Source of the DNA: Streptomyces sp. MJM8645
Lineage (GTDB): Bacteria > Actinomycetota > Actinomycetes > Streptomycetales > Streptomycetaceae
Length of the DNA: 64,000 bases
Assembly (NCBI RefSeq): GCF_001625365.1
Contig: NZ_LJJF01000001.1
Location: 1,550,001-1,614,000, forward strand
Direction: 5' to 3'
The position numbers and the translations under genes were made by a program. Below are positions 61,808-64,000 of this stretch, piece by piece. How positions within the stretch are numbered: position 1 is the first letter of the stretch; every line of letters begins with the position of its first letter. Under the pieces are notes generated by a model. The model was not told where the DNA came from, did no database searches, and saw nothing but the letters and a program-made list of their open reading frames with translations.

Positions 61808-62683
61808 TCAGCGGGCGCCGGCGCGGGCGCGGCGGTAGAGCACGCCGCCACCGAGCAGCAGAGCGAGGCCGGCGGCGCCGAGCAGTTCGACGTCACCGGC
61901 GCCGGTGGAGGCCAGCTGGCTGCCGACGGCGCCGCTCGGCGAGGAGGCGACGGCCGGGGCGACGGCGCGGGCCGCGACCGGGGCGACCTGGCCGCTCGCG
62001 ACCGGCGCGACGGCGGGGGCCGAGTGTGCGCCGGCCTCGGGGGTGGCGGACGGGCCGCCGTTGCGCGGGTTGCCCGGGACCTCGCCGCCGGCCTGCGGCG
62101 GGATGGACGGGCTGTGCTTCTCGGGGCAGTCGTCGGCCGGCTTCGGCGCCGGGGCGGGCTGCGCGACGTTGGCGCAGTCGTTGCCGAAGGCGGGGTTCCC
62201 GACGCCGACCACGTCGACGGAGTTGCCGCAGGCGTTGACCGGGACGTGCACGGGGGCCTGGATGCTGTTGCCGGAGACCACGCCGGGCGAGTTGGCGGCG
62301 ACGCCGGAGGCGGACGCGCCCGAGGCGGAGGAGCCCCGGCCGGTGCCGCCGTTGGCCCCGGAGCCTGCGTGGGAACCGGAGCCGGTGTGGGAGCCGGAGC
62401 CCACGTGGGAGCCGCCCGGCTTCGCGGCCTCGGGGTGGCCGCTGGCGTTGGCGCAACGGTTGCCGTAGGACGGGTTCAGCACGCCGATCACGTCGACGGT
62501 GTTGCCGCAGGCGTTGATCGGCACCTCGACCGGCACCTGCACCGAGTTCCCGGAGGCGACGCCCGCCGAGCCGGCGGCACCTCCCTGGGCCTCGGCACCC
62601 GCGTAGGCGTAGCCGGCGGTCGAGGCCAGGACACTGCCGGTGGCCACGACCGTGAGGATCCCCTTCTTGGCTACATTCCTCAT
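61808..62683 (-). CDS. chpC: Long chaplin with two chaplin domains and sortase signal (ChpC-like)
   Basis: Cell-wall-anchored hydrophobic surface protein that helps aerial hyphae and spores become hydrophobic. The 291-residue protein has a signal peptide (MRNVAKKGILTVVATGSVL, cleaving near AGYAYA), two chaplin domains each with a Cys pair (NACGNTVDVIGVLNPSYGN, NACGNSVDVVGVGNPAFGN), a Ser/Gly/His linker between them (GSHVGSGSHTGSGSHAGSG), a Pro/Ala wall-spanning region, and a C-terminal sorting signal LASTG followed by a membrane helix and RRARAGAR. LAxTG is the motif of the streptomycete class E sortases. Named by position next to a ChpH-like gene, as in S. coelicolor. Confidence 0.92.
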   Translation of the reverse strand: MRNVAKKGILTVVATGSVLASTAGYAYAGAEAQGGAAGSAGVASGNSVQVPVEVPINACGNTVDVIGVLNPSYGNRCANASGHPEAAKPGGSHVGSGSHTGSGSHAGSGANGGTGRGSSASGASASGVAANSPGVVSGNSIQAPVHVPVNACGNSVDVVGVGNPAFGNDCANVAQPAPAPKPADDCPEKHSPSIPPQAGGEVPGNPRNGGPSATPEAGAHSAPAVAPVASGQVAPVAARAVAPAVASSPSGAVGSQLASTGAGDVELLGAAGLALLLGGGVLYRRARAGAR

Positions 62684-62981
62684 TTTTTCCCCTGACGTAT
62701 CGAGAACGACGTGACGACCTTGACGCAAACGCCTTCCGAAAGTCGGAATTTCCGTATATCCGGATATCCGGCAAGGTCTTCGACTGCACAGGAGTTAACG
62801 AGAGGACGGCGGGCAGGTTGAGCCGAACGAACCAGCTTCACCCGATCGAGCGATTGCCCCCTTGTTTACCTCTCCGCACCCCGCACTCGCACCCCGCACG
62901 CAAGCGACCCCCGGGCGGCGCGTCCGCCACCCGGGGGTCGAATGAGTCGGCTCAACGAGCCTCAGCAGCTCGGAGCGTGAC
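62684..62981. promoter_or_regulatory. chpC upstream region with clustered short dyads
   Basis: Contains CCGAAAGTCGG (62736-62746), CGGAATTTCCG (62744-62754) and ATATCCGGATAT (62756-62767), three contiguous or overlapping palindromes 53-84 bp upstream of the chpC start, and the chpH terminator at 62905-62940. Candidate binding region for developmental regulators. Confidence 0.5.
62905..62940 (-). terminator. Terminator of chpH
   Basis: CGACCCCCGGG (62905-62915) and CCCGGGGGTCG (62930-62940) are 11-bp perfect arms; GGCGG/CCGCC pair further inside. It lies 41 bases after the chpH stop. Confidence 0.8.
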
Positions 62982-63224
62982 TCAGAAGTTGGCGCAGTGG
63001 TTGCCGAACGCCGGGTTCAGCACACCGATCACGCTGACGGTGTTGCCGCACAGGTTGACCGGGACGTGCACCGGGATCTGCACCTGGTTGCCGGCGACGA
63101 CACCCGGGGAGCCGGCGGCCACACCCTCGGCGGCGGCACCGCCGTGAGCGGACGCGACACCGGCGGCGGCGATCACCAGGCCACCGGTGGCGGCGGCAAC
63201 AGCGGCGATCTTCTTGACCTTCAT
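62982..63224 (-). CDS. chpH: Short chaplin (ChpH-like)
   Basis: Small secreted amyloid-forming surfactant of 80 residues. The signal peptide MKVKKIAAVAAATGGLVIAA ends near GVASA; the mature chaplin domain has VNLCGNTVSVIGVLNPAFGN then HCANF, with a Cys pair like ChpH and unlike the Cys-free ChpE. The second of two adjacent ATGs (63224) is spaced better from AGGAGG. The leader has an 8-bp hairpin with a TTCGG loop (63246-63266). It is expected to assemble with the long chaplin on aerial structures. Confidence 0.93.
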   Translation of the reverse strand: MKVKKIAAVAAATGGLVIAAAGVASAHGGAAAEGVAAGSPGVVAGNQVQIPVHVPVNLCGNTVSVIGVLNPAFGNHCANF

Positions 63225-63529
63225 CATTCCTCCTGTATGGACAACGCAACCCGTTCGGCGGGTTGCACAGGGATGAACGAGGGTGTGGCAAACGGGGTAC
63301 GGAACAGATTTGCCATTCACTCGCAACGGTGACGTCTCGCACGCACGCTCGATCCGCATTTCCATGCAGGATCGTTTCTGTTGATCTCCTTCGCCCTGTC
63401 CCAAATCATTAGCTCGGACAATGCGGACGGCCCGCCCCCGGCACTCCGGGAACGGGCCGTCCGCCCGAGGTGCTCAGCCCAAGGAGCTCAGCCCAAGCCG
63501 CTCGACAGACAACGCTCGGCAGGCAACGC
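63225..63529. promoter_or_regulatory. chpH leader and upstream region
   Basis: About 305 bp before chpH. GCAACCCG (63246-63253) and CGGGTTGC (63259-63266) form a tight hairpin around TTCGG, 21 bp before the start. Upstream lies AT-richer sequence (63300-63420), probably the promoter, then the peptidase terminator. Confidence 0.5.
63423..63464 (-). terminator. Terminator of the M20 peptidase gene
   Basis: GCGGACGGCCCG (63423-63434) and CGGGCCGTCCGC (63453-63464) are 12-bp perfect arms; CCCGG/CCGGG pair inside the loop. It lies 65 bases after the stop. Confidence 0.8.
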
Positions 63530-64000
63530 TCAGCAGGCGTCGAGGAACCGGTCCAGCACCCGGACGCCGAACTTCAGCCCGTCCACCGGCACCCGCTCGT
63601 CCACGCCGTGGAACATCCCGGCGAAGTCCAGCTCCGGCGGCAGCTGCAGCGGCGCGAAACCGAAGCAGCGGATCCCGAGGTCCTGGAACGACTTGGCGTC
63701 CGTCCCGCCCGACAGGCAGTACGGCACCGCGCGGGCGATCGGGTCCTCCGCCCGCAGCGCCGTCTGCATCGCCTCCACCAGCGCGCCGTCGAAGGTGGTC
63801 TCGATCGCCTTGTCCGAGTGCAGGCTCTCCCGCTTCACACGCGGGCCCAGCACGCTGTCCAGCTCCGCCAGGAACTCCTCCTCGTAGCCGGGCAGGAAGC
63901 GCCCGTCCACGTGTGCGGTGGCCTGGCCGGGGATCACGTTCACCTTGTAGCCGGCGCCGAGCATGGTCGGCTGGGCGGTGTTGCGCAGCGTGGTGCCGAT
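63530..64000 (-). CDS. M20-family metallopeptidase (5' end outside window)
   Basis: C-terminal part (about 156 residues) of a zinc-dependent dipeptidase/carboxypeptidase. Visible: NVIPGQATAHVDGRFLPG, the lid-domain signature of M20 enzymes with the dimer-interface His, and VPYCLSGGTDAKSFQDLGIR, containing a catalytic-domain substrate contact, then a metal-ligand His in AGMFHGVDERVPVDGL. The first metal ligands lie beyond base 64000. Function beyond peptide hydrolysis cannot be said. It precedes chpH in the same direction with a terminator between. Confidence 0.9.
   Translation of the reverse strand: MGTTLRNTAQPTMLGAGYKVNVIPGQATAHVDGRFLPGYEEEFLAELDSVLGPRVKRESLHSDKAIETTFDGALVEAMQTALRAEDPIARAVPYCLSGGTDAKSFQDLGIRCFGFAPLQLPPELDFAGMFHGVDERVPVDGLKFGVRVLDRFLDAC

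Overview
The window is high-GC actinobacterial chromosome, most likely from the Streptomycetaceae (Streptomyces or Kitasatospora). The indicators are a Pup-proteasome locus, a mycothiol-synthesis gene (mshC), an adjacent long and short chaplin pair, frequent GTG starts and 4-bp ATGA/GTGA gene overlaps. It looks like core genome with a few accessory islands. I see no rRNA, tRNA, CRISPR array, insertion sequence, phage gene or large biosynthetic cluster.

Layout: (1) 1-9778: start of a peptide ABC transporter (binding lipoprotein plus a DppC-type permease running off the left edge), an M24 aminopeptidase, a nitronate monooxygenase, a NarL-type two-component pair divergent from a two-gene ABC exporter, and a Uma2-family protein. 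(2) 9898-19359: a nine-gene imino-acid island read as hydroxyproline catabolism: GntR regulator, ornithine-cyclodeaminase-family reductase, two proline-racemase-family enzymes, aldehyde dehydrogenase, DapA-family deaminase and a three-part FAD/[2Fe-2S] D-amino-acid dehydrogenase. Three copies of a 13-bp motif built on ATGTCACAT sit in front of the regulator and two enzyme transcription units and form a candidate regulon. (3) 19522-37738: tatC, tatA, two small genes, pafC and pafB, three FKBP prolyl isomerases, then pafA, prcA, prcB, pup, dop and mpa, a ferredoxin, trmI and a site-2 protease. This is the prokaryotic ubiquitin-like degradation system with its DNA-damage regulator PafBC and the Tat export pathway beside it. 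(4) 37907-48477: a RecB-like Fe-S nuclease with an orphan response regulator, a second peptide-binding lipoprotein, a HAD phosphatase, metH, a membrane-anchored GH18-like protein and the PAC2 protein parJ. (5) 48566-55694: mshC, a secreted intradiol dioxygenase with a carbohydrate-binding tail, an AraC regulator, a conserved but uncharacterised trio (kinase-like protein, DUF3090, histidine phosphatase) and corA. (6) 55718-64000: F420-type oxidoreductase, aldo/keto reductase, a degenerate RecD2-like helix-hairpin-helix protein, two small conserved genes, the chaplins chpC and chpH, and an M20 peptidase cut by the right edge.

How genes work together: in the Hyp island, 4-hydroxyproline epimerase feeds the D-hydroxyproline dehydrogenase, then the DapA-like deaminase and the semialdehyde dehydrogenase, ending in 2-oxoglutarate. 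The second racemase-like enzyme and the reductase look like a separate branch from 3-hydroxyproline to proline. In the proteasome locus Dop deamidates Pup, PafA attaches it to substrates, Mpa unfolds them and PrcA/PrcB degrade them. Strong hairpins punctuate most unit ends and are listed separately.

The most plausible under-described items are the putative GntR operators with a possibly leaderless target gene, the Cys/Cys 'AGEP' racemase paralogue, the helicase-like protein that has lost its Walker motifs, and the kinase-like/DUF3090/phosphatase trio. Nothing here is unambiguously a new defence or biosynthetic system. Family assignments come from reading the protein sequences; no database search was run.
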